From positions 434,001 to 498,000 of the forward strand of contig JAAWWF010000002.1 in the NCBI GenBank assembly GCA_021404565.1: 64,000 nt of DNA. Direction: 5' to 3'. This DNA is from Roseivirga sp. Its GTDB lineage: Bacteria > Bacteroidota > Bacteroidia > Cytophagales > Cyclobacteriaceae. Both the position numbers and the translations under genes were made by a program. Shown piece after piece: positions 9,172 through 18,713 of this stretch (position 1 is the stretch's first letter; every line of letters begins with the position of its first letter). The notes beneath the pieces are model-generated. The model did not search any database. It saw only the letters and a list, made by a program, of their open reading frames with translations, and was not told where the DNA came from.

Positions 9172-9657
9172 TGGATTTCAGCCAATACAGCAGAGATAAT
9201 TGAGACCCGAGACAAGATATTTATATCTGGCGAATTATTGAGTTATTGACCTGAATTTGTGAGAAATGGTAAGTCTCCCTCAAAGGCAGTCGGAGTTAGG
9301 ATCGGACGGATTTGGAGGAGGAACCTCTTAAAAAACCTTAGTCGCGTGAAATAACTGTCTATGAGCTATTTGGACAGAGTCCTGGTATTCATATTTGTCA
9401 CAGGTCCGGAGGACCTGCGACAGGTGGAAATGGTAAGTGTCAAGCGGATGGACACCGTCCCTCACTGTTCTGCTGAAGCCCTGGACTTTGTGATGAAATT
9501 CCTGCATTCTTATCAATGCAGTGAGGGACGTTGTCACTTAATGAAAGTCCCGCTTCTGGTTAATACAGCCAGAACCAGTTTCCCTAGAGAACTTGTGACA
9601 GGTGGGGAATCAAGCTACCAGCACTACTGTTTACAGTGCTGACTTCACGGAAGAAAC
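9172..9657. repeat. Gene-free block of nested inverted repeats (REP-like or structured RNA element)
   Basis: A 486-base stretch without a credible gene but with dense secondary structure in 9396-9640. The hairpin at 9396-9422 has arms TGTC-A-CAGGTCC and GGACCTG-C-GACA around GGA. The 11-base arm GTCCCTCACTG (9457-9467) matches CAGTGAGGGAC (9519-9529) exactly, and its loop holds a smaller stem (GCATT 9504-9508, AATGC 9515-9519). It is flanked by a second near-match, AAGTGTCAA (9435-9443) and TTGTCACTT (9531-9539). Further stems are TTCTGG/CCAGAA (9554-9574) and AGCACT/AGTGCT (9620-9640). GACAGGTGG occurs twice in direct orientation (9419 and 9597). Open frames exist on both strands but follow the symmetry of the stems and are not convincing. 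I infer a non-autonomous repeat element; I cannot name the family. Confidence 0.6.
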
Positions 9658-10083
9658 TCAGGCCTTATCCTGAATATAGGCTTCCATTTCATTGAGCCCC
9701 ATGGTCCAAAGGTTTTGAAAAGCTTTTTTGGCCACCTTTGCATTCGCCTCGGTAGCGTCAAAGCTGGCCGACCAGGTAATGGCCGTATTGCCCTGGCTGT
9801 TCTTACTGACCTGCATGCTTTCCACGATATTTTCTACCGGTAGCATTTCCTGGCTGGGTATGGCAAACCTGAAAATCTTGTTTTCATGATCAATTTCCAG
9901 AATGTCCTCATTCAATACCATGCCATCAGCCGTTTCACAAATACGTTTTTGACCTTCTATGCGGCAGGTTTTGATCATAGAACCAAACCATTTGTCTACT
10001 CCGCCTACTGCTGCGATAACTTCCCAGGCCTGTAGTGGATTTACCTTCATGTCATGTGTGATTTTTACCTCGTGTTGTGTCAT
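9658..10083 (-). CDS. SRPBCC (AHSA1/START-like) domain protein
   Basis: A 141-residue single-domain protein of the SRPBCC fold in the AHSA1-like branch: an N-terminal strand ending in HDMKVNPLQAWEVIAA, a pattern of paired beta strands in the middle (ENKIFRFAIPSQEML, TAITWSASFDAT), and a long C-terminal helix (AKKAFQNLWTMGLNEMEAYI). Such proteins bind hydrophobic ligands in a helix-grip pocket; the ligand is unknown. I place the start at the ATG giving MTQHEVKITHD, because the ten residues upstream look unlike the family start and the length then fits. The gene lies 80 bases upstream (on the map) of the AraC-type regulator transcribed in the same direction, so that regulator, which would be transcribed first, may control it. 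Confidence 0.75.
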   Translation of the reverse strand: MTQHEVKITHDMKVNPLQAWEVIAAVGGVDKWFGSMIKTCRIEGQKRICETADGMVLNEDILEIDHENKIFRFAIPSQEMLPVENIVESMQVSKNSQGNTAITWSASFDATEANAKVAKKAFQNLWTMGLNEMEAYIQDKA

Positions 10084-10163
10084 TGTTTTTTGTTTAAAAT
10101 GATACTTACACAAAGGTGAAGGAGAGGAGAAATCTTGCCTTGTAGTCCTGGTTCAATGATTTG

Positions 10164-11015
10164 TCAGTTTAGTTCATCAGGGCTGTACTGTGAGGGGGGC
10201 ACCCCGTATTTCTGCTTGAAGGCACGTGAAAAATTGGCCATATCCGTAAAGCCGCAGTCGTAGGCAATATCCCCGATACGCACTTCCGGAAGGGTCAAGA
10301 GCGATGCAGCCTTTTCCAGTTTTTTGCTTTTTAAGTAGGAGGCAGGCGACATGTTATAAATCTTCTTAAACTCCCTCTTGAAAGTTGAGAGGCTCATATT
10401 GGTGAGTGCTGCCAGTTCTTCCGTGCCGATTGACGAGTACAAATGTGCTTCTATTACCTGTCGGAAAGAAAAAGTACCGGGATTAAAGAGGTTGGACAAA
10501 ATAGCCCGAATCGCGGGAGCGTTGACTGTTTGGTTTAGCAGCAGAATGATTTCCTTCAGCTTCAGAATCAGAATGTCTTCATTCACCAGCGACTGATTCT
10601 CAAAATAAAACAGAATGCTGTCTATATACTTATGAATCAATATATCCGCTTCTATTTTACTTTGGGTCAGCGGAGGTGCATCTTTGTACTCTACCTTAAG
10701 AAAACCTGGTAGCTGATTCTCATAAACCCTTTTGAGAATATCAGGAAAGAAATGAACGGCAACAGCTTCATAGCGATCTCCATGTCCTGAGGCATGCATT
10801 TGCGAGAGATAATTACCACACTTCATTAGAACGGATTCTCTGGTATTTACCCTTAACAGGTCTTTTTCTGATATAGAATGATATTGTCCTTCAATAATGT
10901 ATAGAAAACAGGCTTCATCCGTCATCGGGTTGGGTTTCTTAAAAGGGGGGCTAAGAATGACCTTTTCAAAAAGCAGCTTACCAAAGAGCTCTATGGTCTT
11001 GTATTCATGAATCAT
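10164..11015 (-). CDS. AraC-family transcriptional regulator (soluble type)
   Basis: A 283-residue cytosolic regulator. The N-terminal ~170 residues look like a cupin-like sensor domain (ACFLYIIEGQYHSISEKDLL). The C-terminal ~100 residues are an AraC double HTH: IGTEELAALTNMSLSTFKRE is the first helix pair and IAYDCGFTDMANFSRAFK the second, followed by the usual KYGVPPSQY ending. There are no membrane segments, unlike the two 7TM-AraC proteins of this window. It is followed on the same strand, 80 bases away, by the SRPBCC gene, a common pairing of AraC regulators with small ligand-binding proteins. The effector is unknown. Confidence 0.82.
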   Translation of the reverse strand: MIHEYKTIELFGKLLFEKVILSPPFKKPNPMTDEACFLYIIEGQYHSISEKDLLRVNTRESVLMKCGNYLSQMHASGHGDRYEAVAVHFFPDILKRVYENQLPGFLKVEYKDAPPLTQSKIEADILIHKYIDSILFYFENQSLVNEDILILKLKEIILLLNQTVNAPAIRAILSNLFNPGTFSFRQVIEAHLYSSIGTEELAALTNMSLSTFKREFKKIYNMSPASYLKSKKLEKAASLLTLPEVRIGDIAYDCGFTDMANFSRAFKQKYGVPPSQYSPDELN

Positions 11016-11271
11016 GGGCCTTTACAAAAATCCGGTTTTGGCGATACGCGGCACTGATCAGATGACAAAGAACTGCTGAGCATGATTGTCTTCTGAGAGT
11101 TAAAAGCTGCAAGAAAGCACAAATTTCTCTATCAATATCAATAAATGACATAGAAATTAGTCCAATTATATGTCGATTTGGTTCAGGTTTCTTTACACCG
11201 CTGTTTACCAATTCTATGACTGAGGATCAGAGGGGCAGTAGGCTACCGGTCCTGTGTGGCCCCCTCATTTG

Positions 11272-12006
11272 CTACTCGTCAAAGGTCTTGGCCGAATCAG
11301 CCACCAGGCGGTTGATCTCTTTAAGTTCTTTTGGGGTAAGGTCTCGCCATTTTCCCACAGGCAGGTCGAGGGGTATGTGCATAATGCGAATGCGTTTCAG
11401 CTTGGTTACCCGATAGTCGAAGTACTCACACATTCTGCGAATTTGTCGATTGAGGCCCTGCGTAAGCACAATCCGGAATTTGAATTTGCTGAGTTGTTCA
11501 ATCTCACATTTGCGGGTCACGGTATCCAGAATCGGCACCCCGGAAGCCATTTTGCGAATAAAGTCAGTAGTAATGGGCTTATTCACAGTAACCATATACT
11601 CCTTTTCATGATTGTTGCGGGCCCTGAGAATCTTATTGACAATATCCCCGTCATTGGTCAGGAAAATCAGTCCCTCACTCGGTTTGTCCAACCTGCCAAT
11701 GGGGAAGATTCTTTTGGGGTAGTTGATATAGTCGATGATATTGTCTTTCTCCACCCGCACATCTGTGGTACAAACAATCCCTACGGGCTTGTTAAAGGCC
11801 AGGTAGACAAAGTCCTCCTTGGGTTTGCTGGTTGGCTTTCCATCCACGCTTACCTGGTCGCCAGGCATTACCTTGGTGCCCATTTCAGGTACTTTGCCAT
11901 TAATCGTTACCCGACCCTGATCAATCAGCTTATCAGCCGCCCTACGAGAGCAATAGCCTATTTCGCTTAAGTACTTGTTGATACGGGTTCCCTGGGCGTC
12001 TGACAT
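11272..12006 (-). CDS. rluF: 23S rRNA pseudouridine synthase RluF
   Basis: A 244-residue protein with an N-terminal S4 RNA-binding domain ([19 protein letters not shown]) and an RsuA/RluB/E/F-type synthase domain. The catalytic Asp is in [17 protein letters not shown]. The segment [20 protein letters not shown] and the ending [20 protein letters not shown] followed by RIRIM are characteristic of RluF, which modifies U2604 of 23S rRNA and can also act on tRNA-Tyr in E. coli. The length is close to the family norm, without the long C-terminal tail of some relatives. The gene stands alone, divergent from the KAP NTPase gene at 12178. The start [13 protein letters not shown] is the first ATG and fits the family. 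Confidence 0.9.
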   Translation of the reverse strand: MSDAQGTRINKYLSEIGYCSRRAADKLIDQGRVTINGKVPEMGTKVMPGDQVSVDGKPTSKPKEDFVYLAFNKPVGIVCTTDVRVEKDNIIDYINYPKRIFPIGRLDKPSEGLIFLTNDGDIVNKILRARNNHEKEYMVTVNKPITTDFIRKMASGVPILDTVTRKCEIEQLSKFKFRIVLTQGLNRQIRRMCEYFDYRVTKLKRIRIMHIPLDLPVGKWRDLTPKELKEINRLVADSAKTFDE

Positions 12007-12177
12007 TCACTGGAGTTTGGAGGCGCAAAATTAGGGTTTTAAGGAAGGGTAAACAAACGCTGGAACTCTTCGAAATCCCCAAAAACCGCTATTGCATCTC
12101 GTAAGCCTTATCTCTAACTTCACACTAGCCCTTTCAGGTGATTTTTTTGTAGTATTTAGTTTATTCAACTCAACCCT

Positions 12178-15100
12178 ATGTCACAGCGGCCTCTCAACCT
12201 TCAGCTTGTTATCGATATCCTCAATTATGCGAGTCAACACCAGGAGCCCCTATTGCAGCAGAACCTAAATCCTAATGGAGATGAAAAGGACAGAGGAAAT
12301 CTGGAGTGGCATTTTGAAACACTAGGTAAACTTGAGGTAGTAGAACTCAACTTAATGACCGAGGGAGATCGGGTAATACCCGCAATTACCTCTCTTAAAC
12401 CAATCGGTAACGAACTGGTTAATTTGTTTAAAAACAAAGAAGTACTAAGCCAGATTACCAGTCAGTTCGGGCAAGAAATTACCGGAGACCAGCTAGCGAC
12501 AATGGTAAGTGTAGGCTCGAAAATTCTGGGGGATATACTAAAGAGAGACCCGGAGAAGAAAGCAAAGAGGCAAGAGAAGAGACAGGAGAAGAGGAGACAA
12601 AGGAAGGAAGAAAAAGAGAGTTTTGGAGTCGACTTTGAGGCTGATTTTGTTAAATCGTTAGAAAATATTGAGTCGCTGAAAGAACAAAGAGATAGCGATG
12701 AAAATGCCACCGAAGTGACTTCGGAAGCCACTTTGGGCGGTAAAGAGACGGACTCTTCTCAAGCGAAAGGAGGCCTCAGAGTATCTGATTTTAAAGAGCG
12801 CTTAACCAGCTTTGCCCGAAAACAAATTCCAGAGGAATTAAAACATGTTATCAGAATCCCGGCAACCGTTCAATCAAACAGGTTGTATGTCCAAAGCAGT
12901 GACAGAAAAAAGGTTGTTGACACTGTCTCCAGGGAATTTGGACAAAGAAGTGTGAGTGTGAGAATTGATAGTGATCTTGAGGTTTTTGGTTTCAACGCCA
13001 GACCTGATGACTTACTGACAGAGTTTATTGATTATGCTGATGACGAATCATTATTCAGAATTCAAGAAGAAATCCTACTTGATAATTTAAATGAGGCACT
13101 CAGTGACAGTCAATCAAAGATCGCCTTGTTGATAGAGAAATACCAGGAAGAAAGCCAACCCATCAATACAGAACAGCTCAAACAACAAACCGCCCAACAA
13201 AAAATTGCAGAGCCAATTCAGGAAGTAGTCCCGGAATTACCTCCAGAGCCACCCGAAACCATCGACAACCCACTGCAACTGGCGCATTTAAACAGTGATA
13301 GTGCCCATAAGGGCAAAGACCTGTTGGGCTTTGAACAGGACGTAGAAGCCTTTGCGGCTATCATGGCACTGGAGAAACTGACTCCACCTCTGGCCATAGC
13401 TCTCTTCGGGCAGTGGGGTACCGGTAAGAGCTTCTTTATGCAAAAACTCTCGGAGAAAGTAGAAGAACTCGCCAAACACCAGGGCTTTCTGAAGAAGGAA
13501 GATGAGGAAAAGGAAGATGATGGAAGTGCTGTTTCTGCCAAAGATGAAAAACCATTTTGCGAAGGAATTTGCCAGATACATTTCAATGCCTGGAGCTATA
13601 TGGATACCAATCTCTGGGCCAGTCTGGTAACCAGGATTTTCGAGAAACTCGATGACTATATCAATGATAACAGATCGGAAGCCGAGAAGGAGGTAGATAC
13701 CATCAAAAGCGGTATTGCTGAGCAGTTGGACGTTGCGAAAGGGCAAATAGCTGAACTGGAGGCAAGAAAGGCCCAGGTTAAAAATGCGATTGATACACTC
13801 CAGGGACAGGTGACAACAGCTCAGGGAGAGCTGAAGGATAAGATTGGAGAGATCAAGACTATCAGCAGGCAAGAAGCTATTACCAAAGCCATTAAGGAAT
13901 CAAAGATTGAGGAGAACCTTAAAGGAATGCTCGATAAGGCAGGCATTACCAAAGATAAACTGGATCAGGTAAATCCAGACCTTATTCTAAAAGAACTGAA
14001 ATCCGGTCAAACCTTCGTTCGTCAGTTTCTGAATTACTCTGGCTGGGACTGGGGTTTGATTGGTGTGGGAGCTGTGTTACTGGTGATTAGCATTTTTGTC
14101 CTTCCCGAACTTGCGAACCTCGATACAATATGGCTCAATGGAATAGGCTCAGCACTGGGTGTTTTAACAGCAATATTATCGAAGGTAAGAGGTACGACCA
14201 GCAAACTGTCGCCTTTGGTAAATGGAGTACTCAAAGTCAAAAGCGATTATGACACGGCTGTCAATGAAGCGATTTCCAAACATAAGCAGGAGATTCTCGC
14301 CAAGCAGATCGAGGCAGATCAGAAGGAAGTGGAATTGAACCAGCTAAACCTTCAGCTCAAAGCCAAGGAGGCCGAAATCAAAGAGATTGAGTACAAGCCT
14401 GACTCTGTACTGGCCCAAAAAGCCATGTACAACTTTATTACACGAAAAGCAGCCTCCAACGATTATTCAAGACATCTGGGCATTATCTCTATGATCCGCA
14501 AGGACTTTCAGACCCTCAGCGAGCTCTTTGTAGAAAGTACCAAAACGAAGAAGGTGCCTGAAAAGAGCAAGGAGAAATACAAGCAATTCAAAGAGATCAG
14601 AGATGGTTTTGATAAGCCCTTACAGCGCATCGTGCTCTATATCGATGACCTGGACCGCTGCCCGGAAGAAAGGGTGGTAGAGGTGCTGGAGGCAGTGAAC
14701 TTGCTGATGGCCTTTCCACTCTTTGTCGTAGTGGTGGGAGTAGATCCAAGGTGGGTAAAGAATGCACTAATTAAGAAATACCACCTGCAGTTTACCGGAC
14801 ATATGAAAGGCTCACAGCAGGAAGTGGATAGTCTGGGTATGGAGGTAATTAACCCCTCAGACTACCTGGAGAAGATCTTCCAGATTCCCTTTCACCTGAA
14901 AGCCCCTGAGGATGAGAGTATTAAAAATATGATCAGCCATTTACTGGGTGATGCGGTGGCGGAGAAATCAGAAGAGCCTGTCAAGGAGAAGGTTGATACA
15001 GATAAGGACAGACTACCAGATATTGATCTTGATGCCTTTTTTGAAGAGAAGTCAAAAGAAATGCGGGGTATACCCAACGAGGTGCCTGATATGCCCGCAG

Positions 15101-15756
15101 AAGTAGAGGAAGAAGCGTTTAAGGCATGGGAAACTGAGAATGAATTAAATCCCGGCATACCGGCTATGGCTGCTCCGGAGGGTGATGAGGAAGCTACAGC
15201 GGATGAAACAGCTGAAGAGGTAGCACAAGAGGACGAATCGAAGGACTCAGAAGACGGCATACCTGAAGGACTTAAAGTGGTAACCCCCGCTTCGTTGAAA
15301 CTGCATTGGGAAGAAGGTGAGTATATGCGCAACCTCTCCTGGCTGATAGGCAATACCCCCAGGACGGTAAAGCGCTTTGTCAATATGTACCGCATTATCC
15401 GCGCACATGAGGGGCTTTCTTATGAAGATGATGAAAGTAAAAATGACCTTCTATCTATTATGTTTTTACTGGCGCTACAAAACGGGCAGTATCATCAGTA
15501 TTCCGAATCAATTTTAACGGCTATTTTCAATGGCATTGGAGGCCCCACTTTCAGTGATGTAATACATATTGAAATTAGTCATGCCTCAGATGATAAAGTG
15601 GAATACCTCAAGAATACTTATTCAGAATTCTTAAATCAGTTTAGGAACTCTGAAACTTTCAGAATGTTAAGAGATGTGTCATGCACAAAAATTTATAGCT
15701 ATTGTCGCTTCATAAAAAGGTTTTCCTTTAACATTGTAAGTCTGAAAGAGTTCTGA
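12178..15756 (+). CDS. KAP-family P-loop NTPase with inserted membrane segments
   Basis: A 1192-residue protein. Residues 1-380 are a poorly conserved regulatory region with a highly charged stretch (about 120-145). The Walker A motif GQWGTGKSFF lies at ~411-420, and Walker B is VLYIDDLDRC at ~819-828, followed by RVVEVLEAVNLLMAFPLFVVV (split here as the family signature). Between them lie a coiled coil (~500-580) and two hydrophobic segments (~622-640 and ~648-664), the membrane insertion typical of KAP ATPases. An acidic low-complexity insert (~960-1050) precedes the last helical domain (YMRNLSWLIGNTPRTVKRFV). Family members include PifA, which excludes phage T7, and animal Kidins220. A membrane-linked defence or signalling role is possible but unproven. 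The small gene at 15825 follows on the same strand. Confidence 0.85.
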   Translation: MSQRPLNLQLVIDILNYASQHQEPLLQQNLNPNGDEKDRGNLEWHFETLGKLEVVELNLMTEGDRVIPAITSLKPIGNELVNLFKNKEVLSQITSQFGQEITGDQLATMVSVGSKILGDILKRDPEKKAKRQEKRQEKRRQRKEEKESFGVDFEADFVKSLENIESLKEQRDSDENATEVTSEATLGGKETDSSQAKGGLRVSDFKERLTSFARKQIPEELKHVIRIPATVQSNRLYVQSSDRKKVVDTVSREFGQRSVSVRIDSDLEVFGFNARPDDLLTEFIDYADDESLFRIQEEILLDNLNEALSDSQSKIALLIEKYQEESQPINTEQLKQQTAQQKIAEPIQEVVPELPPEPPETIDNPLQLAHLNSDSAHKGKDLLGFEQDVEAFAAIMALEKLTPPLAIALFGQWGTGKSFFMQKLSEKVEELAKHQGFLKKEDEEKEDDGSAVSAKDEKPFCEGICQIHFNAWSYMDTNLWASLVTRIFEKLDDYINDNRSEAEKEVDTIKSGIAEQLDVAKGQIAELEARKAQVKNAIDTLQGQVTTAQGELKDKIGEIKTISRQEAITKAIKESKIEENLKGMLDKAGITKDKLDQVNPDLILKELKSGQTFVRQFLNYSGWDWGLIGVGAVLLVISIFVLPELANLDTIWLNGIGSALGVLTAILSKVRGTTSKLSPLVNGVLKVKSDYDTAVNEAISKHKQEILAKQIEADQKEVELNQLNLQLKAKEAEIKEIEYKPDSVLAQKAMYNFITRKAASNDYSRHLGIISMIRKDFQTLSELFVESTKTKKVPEKSKEKYKQFKEIRDGFDKPLQRIVLYIDDLDRCPEERVVEVLEAVNLLMAFPLFVVVVGVDPRWVKNALIKKYHLQFTGHMKGSQQEVDSLGMEVINPSDYLEKIFQIPFHLKAPEDESIKNMISHLLGDAVAEKSEEPVKEKVDTDKDRLPDIDLDAFFEEKSKEMRGIPNEVPDMPAEVEEEAFKAWETENELNPGIPAMAAPEGDEEATADETAEEVAQEDESKDSEDGIPEGLKVVTPASLKLHWEEGEYMRNLSWLIGNTPRTVKRFVNMYRIIRAHEGLSYEDDESKNDLLSIMFLLALQNGQYHQYSESILTAIFNGIGGPTFSDVIHIEISHASDDKVEYLKNTYSEFLNQFRNSETFRMLRDVSCTKIYSYCRFIKRFSFNIVSLKEF

Positions 15757-15771
15757 AATCTCTAGTCTTCT

Positions 15772-15813
15772 ATCTAATATCTAAGGTCTATCATCTAATA
15801 TCTAAAGTCTAAC
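15772..15813. repeat. Two 21-base direct repeats between the KAP gene and the next small gene
   Basis: The unit ATCTAATATCTAAGGTCTATC (given here as 15772-15792) is followed directly by a second copy at 15793-15813 differing in three positions, with degenerate pieces of the same word before and after it. It lies in the 68-base gap between the KAP gene and the small membrane protein gene. Confidence 0.7.
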
Positions 15814-15824
15814 ATCTCAACCCC

Positions 15825-16175
15825 ATGAACTTCTACCAAACCCTGCTAGTAGGTACCCTTACCGCTTTAATCACCACTACCGTAGCCTATTTCAAAATCC
15901 GGATGGATTTCAATCTGTATAAAACAGAGGTAATGGCAGAGAAAGCTGCCAGGCGACTATTAAAGCATAAGAGCTTTGTAGAACGCAGGTTTGAGGCTAT
16001 CAGGAATGAGTTGGGTGGTTGGGATAATGAAGAAGACGAACTGCGTAAAATCCTCGTAAGGGCAGGGGCCGTGCGAACCTTCCGAAAAACCAATGATGGC
16101 AAAGAAGAATGGTGGTACCTGTTGTCCAGGGAAAACGAGCGCATCGAAAAGAAGCAGGCGAAGAAGGGTAAGTAA
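15825..16175 (+). CDS. Small single-span membrane protein, possible winged-helix tail
   Basis: A 116-residue protein that I do not recognise. Residues 1-22 are one hydrophobic segment (FYQTLLVGTLTALITTTVAY), followed by a basic helix (KAARRLLKHKSFVERRF), and a compact C-terminal part (DELRKILVRAGAVRTF ... EEWWYLLSRENERI). The helix plus beta-hairpin pattern of that part resembles a small winged helix. It starts 68 bases after the KAP NTPase gene on the same strand, so it is probably in the same operon and may be a membrane partner of that NTPase. No enzyme motif is visible. The HTH reading is weak. Confidence 0.6.
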   Translation: MNFYQTLLVGTLTALITTTVAYFKIRMDFNLYKTEVMAEKAARRLLKHKSFVERRFEAIRNELGGWDNEEDELRKILVRAGAVRTFRKTNDGKEEWWYLLSRENERIEKKQAKKGK

Positions 16176-16327
16176 TTCAGAATTACCCATTCAACATTTA
16201 TCATTTACAATTCAATATTGCTTCTGTAAATCAACACTTTCCTAATGCTACGCCTGATCGGCCTGAAAGGCAGAGCCACCAATCCCGAAGAACCGGCAGT
16301 CTGCCTTCTTAGCCTGAAAAGGTTGCC

Positions 16328-17494
16328 TTAATCTCTCAAAGCCTCATCGATAGCGGCCTTTAAATCTGTCTCCAGGTTTTGTGAAGCGCCATTATGGATG
16401 AACTTAATTTTGCCATCCTTGCCGATCACTACCAGCAGAGGCAGACTGTAGATCTTATACTTTTTAGCTGTACGAGCCTCCTTGTCCAGCAATGTTTCAT
16501 AGTGGTCATAGCCCTTGTCTTTCAGGTATTGTGCCACATCCAACGAAGGCTTTTCCCAAACGTTCACGCCAAATACCTGTACATCATCCTTATCGTACCC
16601 CGACTGTATCTTATTCACAACAGGCATGATCTGCCAGCAGGGCTTACACCAGCTGGCCCAAAAGTCCAGCACCACCACCTTACCCTGATAGTCGAGAGCC
16701 CTGCGATAACTACCATCAACTGTCTGTAAAAACCACCCTGGTGCTTCAGAACCGACTTTGAGTTCCCGATTGTCCTCGTCTATTGACTCATAGCCGACTG
16801 CTGCTTCAGGGCTGAACAGTCCGGCTGGTTTGGGAATATTTGCCTTCAATTCGGTAATGGTGAAAAAGAAACCTCCTTCTTCCTCAGCGTTAGTGTTTGT
16901 GCTTCTCTGGGCATGGATGAGCTTGTCTTCCTTACCGATATGCCAGGTTACCTTATCTCCGAATTGATTCACCACACTCACCTTATGCAGTACCTGCTCA
17001 TTCAGGGTGGTGTCTCCTTCATATTTAAGCGAAGCGTTGGCCAGTTCGGCCTGAAAGGGGGCAGGATGGCTATAATGCCAGACAAGGGCATAAGTAGCGT
17101 AGGAGGAAAGGTGCACTGATCCGCCCCGCAAAGTACCATATTGAAAAGTCTTCTCAGCATGGTCGGTAAGCGTTACTCCCTGGCCCCGGGCAATGGTGAT
17201 TTCTTCCCTTTTTATGACCTTGTTCTGAGCGTTCAGGGATTTGAGGTCAACATAGGCACTTAGGCCGGGAAGTATCCCCTGCATACTGACCTCTCCCGAG
17301 AAATGTCCATTGTACTTGCCATAGCCCTGATATGTGTATTGGTAGCTTACCTGATTCACTTGTTTCAATGCAGCCTGCGAGGCGATCAATATCTCCCTGG
17401 CTTTTTCAAGGTTTTGTTGTGCAAACGAACATTGAGGACAGAACCATAAAAGGCTCAATGCCCAGAGCATTATTTTTTTCTTTATGATCATCAT
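16328..17494 (-). CDS. Secreted TlpA-like thioredoxin-fold protein
   Basis: A 388-residue exported protein. An N-terminal signal peptide (LWALSLLWFCPQCSFAQQN) is followed by a ~220-residue all-beta region that looks like a LolA/lipoprotein-type carrier fold (VSYQYTYQGYGKYNGHF). A TlpA/ResA-type thioredoxin domain follows from ~residue 250: VVVLDFWASWCKPCWQIMP with the redox pair Cys283/Cys286, then the cis-Pro loop YSLPLLVVIGKDG. Proteins of this kind reduce or shuffle disulfides in the periplasm. The partner is unknown, and the N-terminal beta domain suggests a dedicated envelope substrate. It is divergent from the 7TM-AraC gene at 17616 across a 121-base gap, a position that fits control by that regulator. 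Confidence 0.82.
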   Translation of the reverse strand: MMIIKKKIMLWALSLLWFCPQCSFAQQNLEKAREILIASQAALKQVNQVSYQYTYQGYGKYNGHFSGEVSMQGILPGLSAYVDLKSLNAQNKVIKREEITIARGQGVTLTDHAEKTFQYGTLRGGSVHLSSYATYALVWHYSHPAPFQAELANASLKYEGDTTLNEQVLHKVSVVNQFGDKVTWHIGKEDKLIHAQRSTNTNAEEEGGFFFTITELKANIPKPAGLFSPEAAVGYESIDEDNRELKVGSEAPGWFLQTVDGSYRRALDYQGKVVVLDFWASWCKPCWQIMPVVNKIQSGYDKDDVQVFGVNVWEKPSLDVAQYLKDKGYDHYETLLDKEARTAKKYKIYSLPLLVVIGKDGKIKFIHNGASQNLETDLKAAIDEALRD

Positions 17495-17615
17495 AGATTT
17501 TGAGTTTTGATGAAAACTATGCTCTAATAGGCTCTCAGGCGTTAGTTTTTATAAATCTTGACGATATTCACACAAGGAAACGGCTAATTGCTACTCATAT
17601 TCCGTACCTCTATAT

Positions 17616-18713
17616 ATGACCGAAGCAAATTTTAGCCTGACCACCTGGCCCATTATCTTTCTCATCAGCACCTCGGTGGGTTTCTTCCTGTCCTTTGTTT
17701 TGGTGATGAAGCGCAAATCCAATCCGGGCAATGTCTTCCTGGCCCTGCTGGTCTTACTCTTTTCTATTTCAATTGCTGATAGTGTGCTGTACTGGACCGA
17801 CTACTATCTCATCCAGCCCGACCTCTTAGGACTGAGTCTCTCTTTTGCGCTATTTTTCGGGCCTCTTTTTTATAGCTATGTACAGGCCTCTTTGCTGGAT
17901 AAAGATGTGAAATGGAGTGAAAGGGCCTTGCATGCTATTCCGGGGCTGCTTTACCTGCTGTATTTGTCCAGGTTCTATCTCACCTTTGGTGAAGCCAAGC
18001 TTTTGGCCATTGAGGTCTGGTATCGCGACCCGATCAACACAATTCTGGCACCGGCTCTGAAGGTGGTAAGCCTGGGTGTTTATGCCTGGCTCACCCATAA
18101 GCTGCTTGGACTGGGTGCAGGCAAGTCTCCGGTATGGTTAAAGAGAGCCAGCAGGATTTTTATGGCCTATACTTTTCTATTGATCATTTACAATGTGCTG
18201 GTCGTTACCGGAGTATTGAAAATTCAATGGGATTACCTGATTGCCGCAGCCATGGTGGTGTTTATCTACTATATCGGCTACCTGGGCTTTTCAAACAGCA
18301 AGCTGATGGAGGGACTGAAACCCAGTGATAAATATAAGTCTACGACCCTTACGAGCAGGGCAGGAGAACATATCTACCAAAAGCTAAAAGCCTGCCTGGA
18401 AAATGAAAAGCCCTGGCTGAATCCTGAACTTCGGCTGAATAACCTCGCAGAGCAGCTTGGGGTAACATCGCATCAGCTTTCGCAGGTAATCAACGAACGA
18501 GGCAAAATGAACTTTGCGGAATTTGTGAATTCTTACCGGATTGAAGAGGCAAAGAGCTTGATTCTACAAGGCGAAAAGGTGATTGACGTGGCTTTTGCGG
18601 TAGGATTTAATAATAAAACCTCCTTCTACGAAGCCTTCAGAAAGGCCACCGACCAAACCCCGAACGAGTTCAGAAAACAACATCAGCTTCGGGTTTCACA
18701 TAGAGCTTCCTGA
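17616..18713 (+). CDS. AraC-family regulator with N-terminal membrane domain
   Basis: A 365-residue protein with about seven hydrophobic segments in the first ~230 residues (for example IIFLISTSVGFFLSFVLVM, LFFGPLFYSYVQ, YLIAAAMVVFIYYIGYLGF) and a C-terminal AraC HTH domain (NNLAEQLGVTSHQLSQVI; VIDVAFAVGFNNKTSFYEAF). The architecture is the same as the protein at 2122-3186. It is divergent from the secreted thioredoxin gene and may regulate it. Just downstream lies a block of strong hairpins that probably ends its transcript. Confidence 0.85.
   Translation: MTEANFSLTTWPIIFLISTSVGFFLSFVLVMKRKSNPGNVFLALLVLLFSISIADSVLYWTDYYLIQPDLLGLSLSFALFFGPLFYSYVQASLLDKDVKWSERALHAIPGLLYLLYLSRFYLTFGEAKLLAIEVWYRDPINTILAPALKVVSLGVYAWLTHKLLGLGAGKSPVWLKRASRIFMAYTFLLIIYNVLVVTGVLKIQWDYLIAAAMVVFIYYIGYLGFSNSKLMEGLKPSDKYKSTTLTSRAGEHIYQKLKACLENEKPWLNPELRLNNLAEQLGVTSHQLSQVINERGKMNFAEFVNSYRIEEAKSLILQGEKVIDVAFAVGFNNKTSFYEAFRKATDQTPNEFRKQHQLRVSHRAS

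Noticed and set aside
9328-9642. Overlapping open frames of 69 and 93 codons on opposite strands
   Set aside because: They follow the symmetry of strong inverted repeats, have no recognisable domain and no plausible leader; the block is better read as a non-coding repeat.
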